From positions 62,001-126,000 of the forward strand of contig NZ_JBOCEF010000006.1 of NCBI RefSeq assembly GCF_050586345.1: a stretch of DNA of 64,000 nucleotides, given 5' to 3'. This stretch comes from JBOCEF01 sp050586345 (lineage in GTDB: Bacteria > Pseudomonadota > Alphaproteobacteria > Rhodobacterales > Rhodobacteraceae). The notes beneath the pieces were generated by a model that searched no databases, was not told where the DNA came from, and saw nothing but the letters and a program-made list of their open reading frames with translations. This document shows positions 1 through 8,326 of this stretch, one piece after another (position 1 is the first letter of the stretch; every line of letters starts with the position of its first letter). The translations under genes and the position numbers were made by a program.

Positions 1-975
1 GCGGCGATCACCGGCATCTCCATCGCCTCGGCGGCGGTGTTCAGCCGCATCGCGGCGCCCGAGATGATCGCCCGCGGCTACACCCCCCGTTTCGCGGCGG
101 GGATCGTGGCGGGGTCCTCGGTGCTGGGGATGCTGATCCCGCCCTCGCTGCTGCTGATCCTCTACGCCATCCTCGCGGAACAATCGGTCGGAGACCTCTT
201 CATCGCCGGAATCCTGCCGGGACTGGTGATGGCGGCGCTGTTCGGCGCGGTGGTGATCGGCATGGTCCGCTTCGCCCCCGGCTTTGCGGGCCGCCCCGAC
301 CGCGGCCGGGTGGAGGAGCCGCTGGGCCGGGTCCTGCTCGGCGGCCTTTCCATCGCGCTGCTGGTGGGGCTGGTGGTCGGGGGCCTCTATGGCGGCATCT
401 TCACGCCGGTGGAATCCGGCGCGGTGGGGGCCGCGGGGGCGCTGCTCCTCGGCCTCCTGCGCCGGTCGCTTTCGCGCGAGGGCTTCGGCCGGGCGCTGGT
501 GGAAACCGGCATGGTCACCGCCTCGATCTGCCTGCTGATCATCGCCGCCGCGATGTATTCGCGGATGCTCGCCTTCTCGGGCGTCCCGCGCGAGTTCGGA
601 GAGATGGTCGCCGCCTCCGGCCTCGGGCCCACCGGCGTGCTCCTCCTCTACATCCTCGCCGTCATCGCCATGGGCATGATCCTCGACAGCTCCTCGATCA
701 TGCTGATCCTCGTGCCGCTGATGCTGCCGGTGGTCGAGCCGATGGGCCTCGACCTCGTCTGGTTCGGGATCCTGACCGTCATCGCGGTGGAGATCGGGCT
801 GCTCACGCCCCCGTTCGGCATATCCGTCTACGTCATCCGGTCCTCGCTGCGGCGCCGCGACCTGCCGCTCGGCGCCATCTTCGCCGGCGCCGCGCCCTTC
901 GCCCTCGCCATGTTCGCCTGCCTGATGCTGGTGCTGGCCTTTCCCCCGCTCGCCACCGCGCTTATGGCCCATTGA
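1..975 (+). CDS. TRAP transporter large permease (DctM-like), 5' end outside the window
   Basis: The reading frame is open from base 1, so the start lies upstream; 324 codons are visible. The protein is almost wholly hydrophobic, with about eight membrane segments and loops such as GILPGLV and LDSSSIMLILVPLMLPV that are typical of the 12-helix DctM/TRAP large permease. In TRAP systems this subunit forms the sodium-driven channel in the inner membrane and works with a small permease and a periplasmic binding protein, both presumably encoded upstream. The substrate cannot be read from this subunit. The cyclase-family gene that follows after 12 bases with its own AAGGAG site is probably cotranscribed and may act on the imported acid or its product; that link is inference. 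Confidence 0.9.
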   Translation, partial: AAITGISIASAAVFSRIAAPEMIARGYTPRFAAGIVAGSSVLGMLIPPSLLLILYAILAEQSVGDLFIAGILPGLVMAALFGAVVIGMVRFAPGFAGRPDRGRVEEPLGRVLLGGLSIALLVGLVVGGLYGGIFTPVESGAVGAAGALLLGLLRRSLSREGFGRALVETGMVTASICLLIIAAAMYSRMLAFSGVPREFGEMVAASGLGPTGVLLLYILAVIAMGMILDSSSIMLILVPLMLPVVEPMGLDLVWFGILTVIAVEIGLLTPPFGISVYVIRSSLRRRDLPLGAIFAGAAPFALAMFACLMLVLAFPPLATALMAH

Positions 976-987
976 AGGAGTTTCCCC

Positions 988-1764
988 ATGCCCCGCCGCT
1001 TCGTCGACATTTCCGTCGCGCTCGAGACCGACATCGCCTCGGATCCGCCGATCCAGCTGCCCGAGATCGACTACCATGCCCATGCCGAGACGGCCGAGCA
1101 GATCGCCTTGTTCTTCCCCGGCCTGACCGCCGCGGACCTACCGGGCGGCGACGGCTGGGCGGTGGAGCGGCTGCGGATCTCGACCCATAACGGCACCCAC
1201 CTGGATGCGCCCTATCACCACCATTCCACGATGAATGGCGGCGAGCGGGCCTGGACCATCGACGAGGTGCCGCTGGAGTGGTGCTTCAACCCCGGCGTGA
1301 AGCTCGATTTCCGGCATTTCGAGGACGGCTATGTCGCCACCGCCGCGGATGTGGAGGCGGAGCTGAAGCGCATCGGGCACGCGCTGCAGCCGCTCGACAT
1401 CGTGGTGGTGAACACCTCGGCCGGGGCCAAGTACGGCCAGCCCGATTACGTCGCCGCGGGCTGCGGGATGGGCAAGGAGGCGACGCTCTACCTGCTGGAG
1501 CGCGGCGTGCGCGTGACCGGCACCGACGCCTGGTCCTGGGACGCGCCCTTCATCCACACCGCGAAGAAATGGATGGAGACGAAGGACCCGAGCATCATCT
1601 GGGAAGGCCACCGCGCCTCGATCGACATCGGCTATTGCCACATGGAGAAGCTGGCCAATCTCGACCAGCTGCCGCCGACCGGGTTCACCATCTCCTGCTT
1701 CCCGTTCAAGATCAAAGCGGCCTCGGCCGGGTTCACCCGCGCGGTGGCGATCTTCGAGGACTGA
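988..1764 (+). CDS. Cyclase family protein (kynurenine-formamidase-like metal hydrolase)
   Basis: 258 residues. The metal-binding signature of the cyclase superfamily (PF04199), HNGTHLDAPYHH, is at residues 67-78, with His67, His71, Asp73 and His77 as expected ligands. Length and the single-domain layout fit the family, which hydrolyses amides, lactones or isatin-type rings. A ribosome site AAGGAG sits 7 bases before the ATG, directly after the TRAP permease stop, so the two genes look like one transcription unit for uptake and first hydrolysis of an organic acid or amide. The exact substrate is unknown. The gene runs toward the DeoR gene and ends 26 bases from its end; I see no convincing terminator between them. 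Confidence 0.85.
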   Translation: MPRRFVDISVALETDIASDPPIQLPEIDYHAHAETAEQIALFFPGLTAADLPGGDGWAVERLRISTHNGTHLDAPYHHHSTMNGGERAWTIDEVPLEWCFNPGVKLDFRHFEDGYVATAADVEAELKRIGHALQPLDIVVVNTSAGAKYGQPDYVAAGCGMGKEATLYLLERGVRVTGTDAWSWDAPFIHTAKKWMETKDPSIIWEGHRASIDIGYCHMEKLANLDQLPPTGFTISCFPFKIKAASAGFTRAVAIFED

Positions 1765-1790
1765 GCGGGGGCAGGGGGGCGCCGGGCGCG

Positions 1791-2633
1791 TCAGGCCGCC
1801 GAGGCGGCCCGCGCCGCGGCGGTGTCGATCCGCGTGTCCCAGCCCTGGCAGAGCGAGGCGAGGGCGGGGGGCGGCGCGCGGTCGGTGAACAGCGCCGCCA
1901 TGTCCCGCAGGCTGCCAACCCGCGCAGGCGCGGAGCGCAGCACCCGCGCGCTCTCGCAGATCAGGAGCGTGCGCCGCGCCTGCGCCATCGCCGCCCGGTG
2001 CACGACCGCGAGGCGCATGTCCATCTCCAGCACGTCGCCGTCCCGGTCGAGCGCGGCGCAGCCGATCACCGCGGCGTCGAGCTTGAACCGCTCCACCGCC
2101 TCCAGCGCCATCGCCCCGAGCGTGGCGCCAGAGCCCGAGCGCGCCACCGCGCCGCCCAGCAGCACGATCTCGCAATCCGGGTTCTCCGAGAGCGTGGCCG
2201 CGACATGGAGAGAGTTGGTCACCGCCAGCAGGCCGCGCCGCCTCAGCAGCGCCCGCGCCGCGGCCTCGGGCGCCGGGCCGGCCCCGAGGAACACCGAGGC
2301 GCCCTCGGGCAGGGCGTTCACGCAGGCGGCGGCGAGGGTGTCGAGCACGCCTGCATCCGCCAGCGGCAGCCGCGCGCGCTGCGGGGCCCGCGGGGCGGCT
2401 TGCGGCGGCGCGGCGCGCAGGCCGGGGACCAGGAACGCGCCGGGCGGCGGGTCGGTCGGCAGGATCGCGCCGCCATGGACGCGTTCGAGCCGCCCTTCCT
2501 CGGCCAGGTCCGCCAGGTCGCGGCGGATGGTCTGCAACGCGACGCCGAAATGGGCGGCGAGGCCGTCCACCGTGACCCGCCCGTCGCGGCGTGCGATTTC
2601 AAGGATTTCTGGACGCCGGAAGGTCGCGCTCAT
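1791..2633 (-). CDS. DeoR/GlpR-family transcriptional regulator
   Basis: 280 residues. An N-terminal winged helix-turn-helix at about residues 6-57 carries the DeoR signature (ALQTIRRDLADL). It is followed by a DeoRC sensor domain, recognisable from VTNSLHVAATL and EIVLLGGAVARSGSGATLG. Family members usually repress sugar or polyol catabolic genes and respond to a phosphorylated intermediate. The gene converges on the TRAP/cyclase pair, so local control of those genes is possible but not shown. Upstream, the 9-base palindrome TTGAATCAA at 2663-2671 is a weak candidate operator. The ligand is not predictable from sequence. Confidence 0.85.
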   Translation of the reverse strand: MSATFRRPEILEIARRDGRVTVDGLAAHFGVALQTIRRDLADLAEEGRLERVHGGAILPTDPPPGAFLVPGLRAAPPQAAPRAPQRARLPLADAGVLDTLAAACVNALPEGASVFLGAGPAPEAAARALLRRRGLLAVTNSLHVAATLSENPDCEIVLLGGAVARSGSGATLGAMALEAVERFKLDAAVIGCAALDRDGDVLEMDMRLAVVHRAAMAQARRTLLICESARVLRSAPARVGSLRDMAALFTDRAPPPALASLCQGWDTRIDTAAARAASAA

Positions 2634-2730
2634 GCCGATGCTCCGATGATTCGCCTTCAGGTTGAATCAAATCGGTGAAAACTGCAAGAAGGTTGAGCCA
2701 TACCAGGGCGCACGCCGCGCGCGAAAAAGA

Positions 2731-2764
2731 AAAAGCCCCGGCTCGAACCCGAGCCGGGGCTTTT
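2731..2764 (-). terminator. Intrinsic terminator of tRNA-Leu
   Basis: A perfect stem pairs AAAAGCCCCGGCTCG with its complement around a 4-base loop. On the minus strand it is followed by a T-rich tract (the A-rich stretch 2724-2734 on the plus strand). It lies just downstream of the minus-strand tRNA gene. Confidence 0.85.
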
Positions 2765-2791
2765 CTTCGCCGCCCCCGAGAGGGGGAGAGA

Positions 2792-2878
2792 TGGTGCGGT
2801 CGAGAAGACTCGAACTTCCACGGGAGTTACCCCACAGCGACCTCAACGCTGCGCGTCTACCAATTCCGCCACGACCGC
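2792..2878 (-). tRNA. tRNA-Leu (anticodon GAG), CCA encoded
   Basis: 87 bases including the 3' CCA. The 7-base acceptor stem GCGGTCG pairs fully. The anticodon loop TTGAGGT is closed by the stem CAGCG/CGCTG and gives anticodon GAG. A long variable arm follows (class II tRNA), and the T-loop TTCGAGT is present. It reads CUC and CUU leucine codons, which are frequent in this GC-rich genome. Confidence 0.97.
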
Positions 2879-3070
2879 TTGCTCTTGGCGTGGCGCGGCA
2901 GATAGCAAGCGGGCGCGGGGGTGGCAAGAGGGCATGAGAGGAAAAACGCGGACGGACCGAATTTTCTTCGCGCGGGCCCCGTCCGCCGCCGCCCCGCCCC
3001 CCCGGCGAACGCCGCCCCCGCGACGCCTGCGCCGCTTGCCCGCGGCCCCGCGCGGCGCTACCCGTCGGCC

Positions 3071-3739
3071 ATGGTTGAATGGCGCATACAGGACGGCCTG
3101 GTCGACTATCCCGATGCTTTGAGGGAGATGGAGGCGCGGGCCGAGGCGATCCGCAAGGACGGGGCCGAGGAGCTTGTCTGGCTGCTCGAACACCCGCCCC
3201 TCTACACCGCCGGCACCTCCGCGCGGCCCGAGGACCTGCTCGAGCCCGACCGCTTCCCCGTCTATGACGCCCGCCGCGGGGGCGAGTACACCTATCACGG
3301 GCCGGGGCAGCGCGTGGCCTACGCCATGCTCGACGTCTCCGCCCGCGGCCAGGACCTGCGCCGATTCGTGTGGGGGCTCGAAGAATGGGTCATCCGCGCG
3401 CTGGCCGAGTTCAACGTGACCGCCGAGCGGCGCGAGGGGCGCGTGGGCGTCTGGGTGGTGCGCCGGGACAAGGCGCCGGGGCCGACGGGTCCGGCCGAGG
3501 ACAAGATCGCCGCCATCGGGCTGCGCCTGCGCCGGTGGGTGAGCTTTCACGGCGTCTCGATCAATGTCGAACCGGACCTGACCCATTTCGGCGGCATCGT
3601 GCCCTGCGGGATCTCGGAGCACGGGGTGACCAGCCTCGTGGATCTCGGGTTGCCGGTGACCATGGCCGACGTGGACGTGGCGCTGAAGACGGCGTTCGAG
3701 GACGTGTTCGGCGCGGGCGGCCCGCTCGGGCGGCGCTGA
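3071..3739 (+). CDS. lipB: Lipoyl(octanoyl) transferase
   Basis: 222 residues from ATG 3071; a longer upstream reading would add a 50-residue Ala/Pro/Arg-rich stretch unlike the family. LipB moves octanoyl groups from acyl carrier protein to lipoyl domains of 2-oxoacid dehydrogenases and the glycine cleavage H protein. The substrate motif RRGGEYTYHGPGQ is at residues 68-80. The catalytic pair is Lys145 (EDKIAAIG) and Cys179 (GGIVPCGI). After the TGA the same frame continues as a proline/glutamate/alanine-rich stretch for about 25 codons (see findings). The gene stands alone between tRNA-Leu and ctaD. Confidence 0.95.
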   Translation: MVEWRIQDGLVDYPDALREMEARAEAIRKDGAEELVWLLEHPPLYTAGTSARPEDLLEPDRFPVYDARRGGEYTYHGPGQRVAYAMLDVSARGQDLRRFVWGLEEWVIRALAEFNVTAERREGRVGVWVVRRDKAPGPTGPAEDKIAAIGLRLRRWVSFHGVSINVEPDLTHFGGIVPCGISEHGVTSLVDLGLPVTMADVDVALKTAFEDVFGAGGPLGRR

Positions 3740-4247
3740 TCGGCGCCTGAGCCCGCCGCAGAACCTGCCGCAGAGCCTGACGTGGAACCTGCCGTAGACC
3801 CTGCCGCGCGCGCGATTCGCCCGCGCGGGGCGGACAGGCTCGAATCGCGCGCGTTTCCCCGCCGCCGGGCCCGGGTCGGGCGCAGCCCGCCGTTCCGACA
3901 TGTGAAATTCGCTCCGCATCGCAGGGGGCGGCGCCCCCGGGACCTGCACGCATCCGCATATCCCCATTCGCAGATGTGCAATTCATGCGTGCCATCGCCC
4001 GGGAATTGCCGTAGTTTCGGCCCTGACAACGGGAGTGTGCGGCGCAGGCCGGGACCATTTCGCGGGGCGGGAGGCCCCCGGTTCCGGTGCGCGCCGCGTC
4101 CGCCGATGGGTCGCCCCCGCAACCGTTTCCGGTTGCATGCGACCTTCGGGTCCATTGTTTGAGCTCGCTCCCTGTCTTAGGGAGCCACCTGATGCGCGCC
4201 GAACCTATCCCGGGGCGGCGCAGGACAAAATCGGCAGGAGACGCTTT
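3740..4247. other. Gene-free stretch between lipB and ctaD with degenerate 12-base repeats and a leader hairpin
   Basis: Bases 3761-3808 hold four degenerate 12-base units of the type GAACCTGCCGCA. A short hairpin, GCTCCC 4167-4172 with GGGAGC 4180-4185, lies in the probable 5' leader of ctaD. I could not pick a confident -35/-10 pair for ctaD. No gene is supported here. Confidence 0.5.
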
Positions 4248-5891
4248 ATGGCCGACGCAGCGCTCCACGCGCACGATGACCACCCCCGGCCGGGGTTCTT
4301 CACGCGCTGGTTCCTTTCGACCAACCACAAGGATATCGGGATCCTGTACCTGATCGTTTCGGCGATCGTGGGTCTCGTCTCCGTCGCCTTCACCATGTAC
4401 ATGCGCCTCGAGCTGATGGAGCCCGGCGTCCAGTACATGCTGACGGCCGACGGCGCCCCGAACGGGCACCTCTGGAACGTGCTCATCACGGGCCACGGCA
4501 TCCTGATGATGTTCTTCGTGGTCATCCCCGCCCTGTTCGGCGGCTTCGGCAACTACTTCATGCCGCTGATGATCGGCGCGCCGGACATGGCGTTCCCGCG
4601 GATGAACAACCTGTCGTTCTGGATGTACTTCACCGGCTGCGCGCTGGCGATCCTCTCGGTGTTCTCGCCGGGCGGCAACGACCAGCTCGGCTCGGGCGTG
4701 GGCTGGGTGCTCTATGCGCCGCTGTCGACGCTTGAAGGCGGGTACTCCATGGATCTCGCGATCTTCGCGGTGCACGTTTCGGGCGCCTCGTCGATCCTGG
4801 GCGCGATCAACATGATCACGACCTTCCTGAACATGCGCGCGCCGGGCATGACCCTGCACAAGACCCCGCTGTTCGCCTGGTCGATCTTCGTGACCGCCTT
4901 CCTGATCCTGCTGTCGCTGCCCGTGCTGGCCGGCGCCATCACCATGCTGCTGACCGACCGCAACTTCGGCACGTCGTTCTTCGACCCCGCCGGCGGCGGC
5001 GACCCGGTCCTGTACCAGCACCTCCTGTGGTTCTTCGGCCACCCCGAGGTGTACATGATCATCGTCCCGGGCTTCGGCATCATCTCCCACGTCATCTCGA
5101 CCTTCTCCAAGAAGCCGATCTTCGGCTACCTGGCGATGGTCTACGCGATGGTGGGCATCGGCGTGCTGGGCTTCGTCGTGTGGGCGCACCACATGTACAC
5201 CGTGGGCATGTCCGTGACGCAGCAGCAGTACTTCATGCTGGCGACCATGGTCATCGCGGTGCCGACCGGCATCAAGATCTTCTCCTGGATCGCCACCATG
5301 TGGGGCGGCTCGATCGAGCTGAAGACCCCGATGCTCTGGGCCTTCGGCTTCCTGTTCCTGTTCACCGTGGGCGGCGTCACCGGCGTGGTCCTGTCCCAGG
5401 CGGGCGTGGACCGGGCCTACCACGACACCTACTACGTGGTCGCGCACTTCCACTACGTGATGTCGCTGGGCGCCGTGTTCTGCATCTTCGCGGGCGTCTA
5501 CTACTGGTTCGCCAAGATGACCGGCCGCCAGTACAACGAGACGCTGGGCAAGGTGCACTTCTGGATGATGTTCATCGGCGCGAACATCACCTTCTTCCCG
5601 CAGCACTTCCTGGGCCGCCAGGGCATGCCGCGCCGCTACATGGACTACCCCGAGGCGTTCTCGCTCTGGAACGAGATCTCCTCCTACGGGGCCTTCCTGT
5701 CGGGCGCGTCCTTCCTGCTGTTCTTCTACATCGTGTGGCAGGGCGTGACCCGCGGCGCGAAGGTCGAGGAGAAGGCCTACTGGGGCGAGCATGCGGACAC
5801 CCTCGAGTGGACGCTGCCGAACCCGCCGCCCGAGCACACCTTCGAGCAGCTGCCGACCCCCGACATGTGGGACAAGCAGCCCCATCACTGA
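4248..5891 (+). CDS. ctaD: Cytochrome c oxidase subunit I (aa3 type)
   Basis: 547 residues from ATG 4248, which has GGCAGGAG just upstream; longer upstream readings are not family-like. This is the catalytic subunit of the inner-membrane heme-copper oxidase that reduces oxygen and pumps protons. Visible ligands are His83 and His402 for heme a, His400 for heme a3, and His265, His314 and His315 for CuB. Tyr269 and Glu267 sit in GHPEVY, so this is an A-type enzyme. The K-channel Lys343 and D-channel Asp113 and Asn120 are in place. Subunits II and III and the assembly genes are not next to it, so ctaD is separate from the ctaCBGE cluster. Confidence 0.97.
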   Translation: MADAALHAHDDHPRPGFFTRWFLSTNHKDIGILYLIVSAIVGLVSVAFTMYMRLELMEPGVQYMLTADGAPNGHLWNVLITGHGILMMFFVVIPALFGGFGNYFMPLMIGAPDMAFPRMNNLSFWMYFTGCALAILSVFSPGGNDQLGSGVGWVLYAPLSTLEGGYSMDLAIFAVHVSGASSILGAINMITTFLNMRAPGMTLHKTPLFAWSIFVTAFLILLSLPVLAGAITMLLTDRNFGTSFFDPAGGGDPVLYQHLLWFFGHPEVYMIIVPGFGIISHVISTFSKKPIFGYLAMVYAMVGIGVLGFVVWAHHMYTVGMSVTQQQYFMLATMVIAVPTGIKIFSWIATMWGGSIELKTPMLWAFGFLFLFTVGGVTGVVLSQAGVDRAYHDTYYVVAHFHYVMSLGAVFCIFAGVYYWFAKMTGRQYNETLGKVHFWMMFIGANITFFPQHFLGRQGMPRRYMDYPEAFSLWNEISSYGAFLSGASFLLFFYIVWQGVTRGAKVEEKAYWGEHADTLEWTLPNPPPEHTFEQLPTPDMWDKQPHH

Positions 5892-5892
5892 G

Positions 5893-6450
5893 ATGGATCA
5901 TCGCTCTGACAAAACCGCGGCCGGGGACATCTCCCCGGCCGCTGGTCGTTCCGAGGCGCCGATCTACCAGGTCGTCGTCTGGCCGCACCGCTCGCTCTCG
6001 GCCAGGGGGTTCCGCATCCTCATGGCCGGCGTCGCCGCAGCCCTCGCCTTCCCGGTCATCCCGCTGATCGGCACGCCCGTGGCCCTCGGCCTCGCGCCCT
6101 TCGTCGTCGCGGCCTGGGTGCTGCTGTTCGTCTTCATCAAGCGCAACTACCGCGACGGGCGCCTGTCCGAGACCCTCAAGGTCTGGCCCGACCTGATCCA
6201 CGTGGAGCGGCGCGAGCCGCGCGGGCCGGTGAAGACCTGGGAGGCGAATCCCTACTGGGTGGAGCTGAAGCTGCACCCCGAGCAGCGGCCCGAGAACTAC
6301 CTGACCCTGCGGGGGAACGGCCGGACGATCGAGCTGGGCGCCTTCCTCAGCCCCGAGGAACGGCTGGAGCTTCACGCCGAGCTCGAGGACGCCCTGCACA
6401 AGGCGCGGATGGCGCCGACCGCCGCCTCCTGGAAACCCGACGGGGCCTGA
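5893..6450 (+). CDS. DUF2244 domain membrane protein
   Basis: 185 residues, starting one base after the ctaD stop, so it is almost certainly cotranscribed with ctaD. A hydrophobic hairpin of two membrane segments covers about residues 42-78. A soluble C-terminal part follows, with GPVKTWEANPYWVELKLH, typical of DUF2244. Genes of this family often follow ctaD in Rhodobacterales, which suggests a role in oxidase assembly or function; no biochemical role is established. The first 24 residues are polar and variable, and the start is fixed by the tight junction. Confidence 0.85.
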   Translation: MDHRSDKTAAGDISPAAGRSEAPIYQVVVWPHRSLSARGFRILMAGVAAALAFPVIPLIGTPVALGLAPFVVAAWVLLFVFIKRNYRDGRLSETLKVWPDLIHVERREPRGPVKTWEANPYWVELKLHPEQRPENYLTLRGNGRTIELGAFLSPEERLELHAELEDALHKARMAPTAASWKPDGA

Positions 6451-6463
6451 CCGCCCCCTTCCC

Positions 6464-6493
6464 GCGGCCGTGAGACCTTCGTCTCGCGGCCGC
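6464..6493 (+). terminator. Probable terminator hairpin after the ctaD-DUF2244 pair
   Basis: A 13-base-pair stem, GCGGCCGTGAGAC with GTCTCGCGGCCGC and one G-T pair, closes on a CTTC tetraloop 14 bases after the DUF2244 stop. There is no clean T run, so it may instead be a processing or stability hairpin. Confidence 0.55.
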
Positions 6494-6566
6494 GAAACCG
6501 TTCTGGACGCCGCCCGGCGCGGAGGGCAAATATCCGCGCCATCGTCCTTCCCCCGGAGCCCCCGCC

Positions 6567-7883
6567 ATGACCGATTCAGCGCTCTCGTCTCAGCCGCTCT
6601 GGTGGGAGGATGCAGGCGCCCCCGAGGCCCCGGCCGAGGCCCCGCTGCCCGCCGAGGCGGATGCGGTGATCGTCGGCGCCGGCCTCACCGGCCTGTCGGC
6701 GGCGCGGGAGCTGGCCCGGGCCGGGCGCGCGGTGGTGGTGATCGAGGCGGGGGCCCCGGGAATCGGCGCCTCCTCGCGCAACGGGGGCATGGTCGGGGGC
6801 GGGCACCGCCTGTCCTCCTCCGAGCTGGAGGCCCGCTTCGGCCCCGAGGCCGCCATCGGAATGCTGCGCGAGACGCATATCGACAGCCTCGACTACGTGC
6901 TGCGCCTGATCGCCGAGGAGGGGATCGACTGCGACCTGCAGCGCACCGGCCGGTTCCGGGGCCTGCACGCGCCGCACCTGCTCGACGCCGCGCAGCGCGA
7001 GATCGGGCGGCTGCAGGACCTGATCGGGCTCGAGGCGCACACCCTGGGCGCGGTCGAACAGCAGGCCCACGTGTCCTCGAAGCTCTATTACGGCGGCGCG
7101 GTCTATCCGCGGCACCACGCGCTGAACCCCGCGAAATACCTGCGCGGGCTGCTGGCGGCGGCGCAGCGGGCGGGGGCCGAGGTGCATGGAAACACGCCGG
7201 TGACGGGCGTGCGGCGGGCGCAGGGCGGCGGCTTCGCCGTGGCGACCGCCCGCGGCACGGTCCGCGCGCGCGACGTGCTGATGGCCACCAACGGCTACAC
7301 CCCGGGCTTCGCGGGCGCGCTGCGCCGCCGGATCATCCCGGTGCCGTCCTTCATCATCGCGACCGAACCGCTGGGCGCGAACCGGGTCCGCGCGCTGTTC
7401 CCCACCGGCGCCTGCATCGTCGAATCGCGCGACCGGCACTGCTATTTCCGACCCTCGCCCGACGGCGCCCGCATCGTCTTCGGGGGCCGCGCGGCGATGA
7501 TCCCCATCGGCCCCGAGGCGGCGAAGCGCGAGCTGTCGCGCCTGATGGAAGAGGTGTTCCCGCAGCTCGGCCCCGTCGCCATCACCCATTCCTGGCGCGG
7601 CTTCACCGGCTTCAGCTTCGACTTCCTGCCCGCGGTCGGGCAGATCGACGGGGTGTGGCACGCGATGGGCTATTCGGGATCGGGCAACGCCATGGCGCCC
7701 TGGCTGGGGCGGCAGGCGGCGCAGGGCATCCTCGGAGAGGATGCGGGCGCCTTCGCCCACGCCTCCCTCTCGCCCCGCTGGTGGAACCGGGGGCGGATCG
7801 GCGGGATGACGCCCTGGTACATGCCCGCCGTGGACGCGAAGTTCCGCGGCCGGGACGTGATGCTGCGCTATCGCGGCGGCTGA
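6567..7883 (+). CDS. FAD-dependent amine/amino-acid oxidoreductase (PuuB/DadA-like)
   Basis: 438 residues. The dinucleotide-binding motif VIVGAGLTGL is at residues 34-43. The SSRNGGMVGGG stretch and C-terminal WRGFTGFSFDFLPAVG are typical of the DAO family members that oxidise gamma-glutamylputrescine, glycine-type or other secondary amines. The N-terminal LWWEDAG also recurs in gamma-glutamylputrescine-oxidase-like proteins. The enzyme would be a cytosolic oxidase or dehydrogenase. The gene has no obvious partner: it follows the ctaD unit and converges on cueR with 20 bases between. The substrate is not determined. Confidence 0.85.
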   Translation: MTDSALSSQPLWWEDAGAPEAPAEAPLPAEADAVIVGAGLTGLSAARELARAGRAVVVIEAGAPGIGASSRNGGMVGGGHRLSSSELEARFGPEAAIGMLRETHIDSLDYVLRLIAEEGIDCDLQRTGRFRGLHAPHLLDAAQREIGRLQDLIGLEAHTLGAVEQQAHVSSKLYYGGAVYPRHHALNPAKYLRGLLAAAQRAGAEVHGNTPVTGVRRAQGGGFAVATARGTVRARDVLMATNGYTPGFAGALRRRIIPVPSFIIATEPLGANRVRALFPTGACIVESRDRHCYFRPSPDGARIVFGGRAAMIPIGPEAAKRELSRLMEEVFPQLGPVAITHSWRGFTGFSFDFLPAVGQIDGVWHAMGYSGSGNAMAPWLGRQAAQGILGEDAGAFAHASLSPRWWNRGRIGGMTPWYMPAVDAKFRGRDVMLRYRGG

Positions 7884-7903
7884 GGGGGCGCGCCGGGGTC
7901 GCC

Positions 7904-8326
7904 TCAGCCCGGCTCCGCGCAGCCCTTGCGGCAGCCGTCGGCATGGCCCGCCAGCCCTTCGAGGATCGGGCAATCCGGGTGCTCGTTCCCCGCGCAGGCG
8001 GTCATCAGCCCGGCCAGCGTGTCCCGCATCTCGCGCAGCTCTTCCATCTTGGCGTCGATCTCGGCCAGGTGGGTGCGCGCCAGCGCGTGGACGTCGGCGC
8101 TGGCCCGCTCGCGGTCCTGCCACAGCGACAGCAGCGCGCGCACCTGCTCGATGGAGAATCCCAGCCCCCGCGCCCGGCCGATGAAGGCCAGCACGTGCAG
8201 GTCCCGGTCGCCGAAATCGCGGTAGCCGTTGAGGTCCCTTGCCGGGGTCAGCAGCCCGATCTCCTCGTAATACCGGATGGTCTTGGCGGGCAGCCCGCTG
8301 GCCTTGGCGGCGGCGCCGATATTCAT
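7904..8326 (-). CDS. cueR: Cu(I)-responsive MerR-family regulator
   Basis: 140 residues. The N-terminal MerR helix-turn-helix (GLPAKTIRYYEEIGLL, residues 11-26) is followed by a dimerisation helix and the metal loop CAGNEHPDC. Cys111 and Cys119 match the two thiolates that hold Cu(I), Ag(I) or Au(I) in CueR. Two extra cysteines lie in the tail (132 and 136). The start overlaps the copA stop by 4 bases (ATGA), so copA and cueR form one operon with the regulator second, transcribed from the promoter at 10739-10769. CueR would bind that promoter and untwist its long spacer when copper is bound. Confidence 0.92.
   Translation of the reverse strand: MNIGAAAKASGLPAKTIRYYEEIGLLTPARDLNGYRDFGDRDLHVLAFIGRARGLGFSIEQVRALLSLWQDRERASADVHALARTHLAEIDAKMEELREMRDTLAGLMTACAGNEHPDCPILEGLAGHADGCRKGCAEPG

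Noticed and set aside
2921..3070. N-terminal extension of LipB by 50 residues
   Set aside because: The added residues are Ala/Pro/Arg-rich and unlike LipB, which begins near VEWRIQDGLVDY; no ribosome site supports it.
3561..5888. A 775-codon minus-strand frame opposite lipB and ctaD
   Set aside because: It is antisense to ctaD, whose metal ligands are all intact; the composition (His, Val, Asp, Arg) is a mirror of the membrane protein codons.
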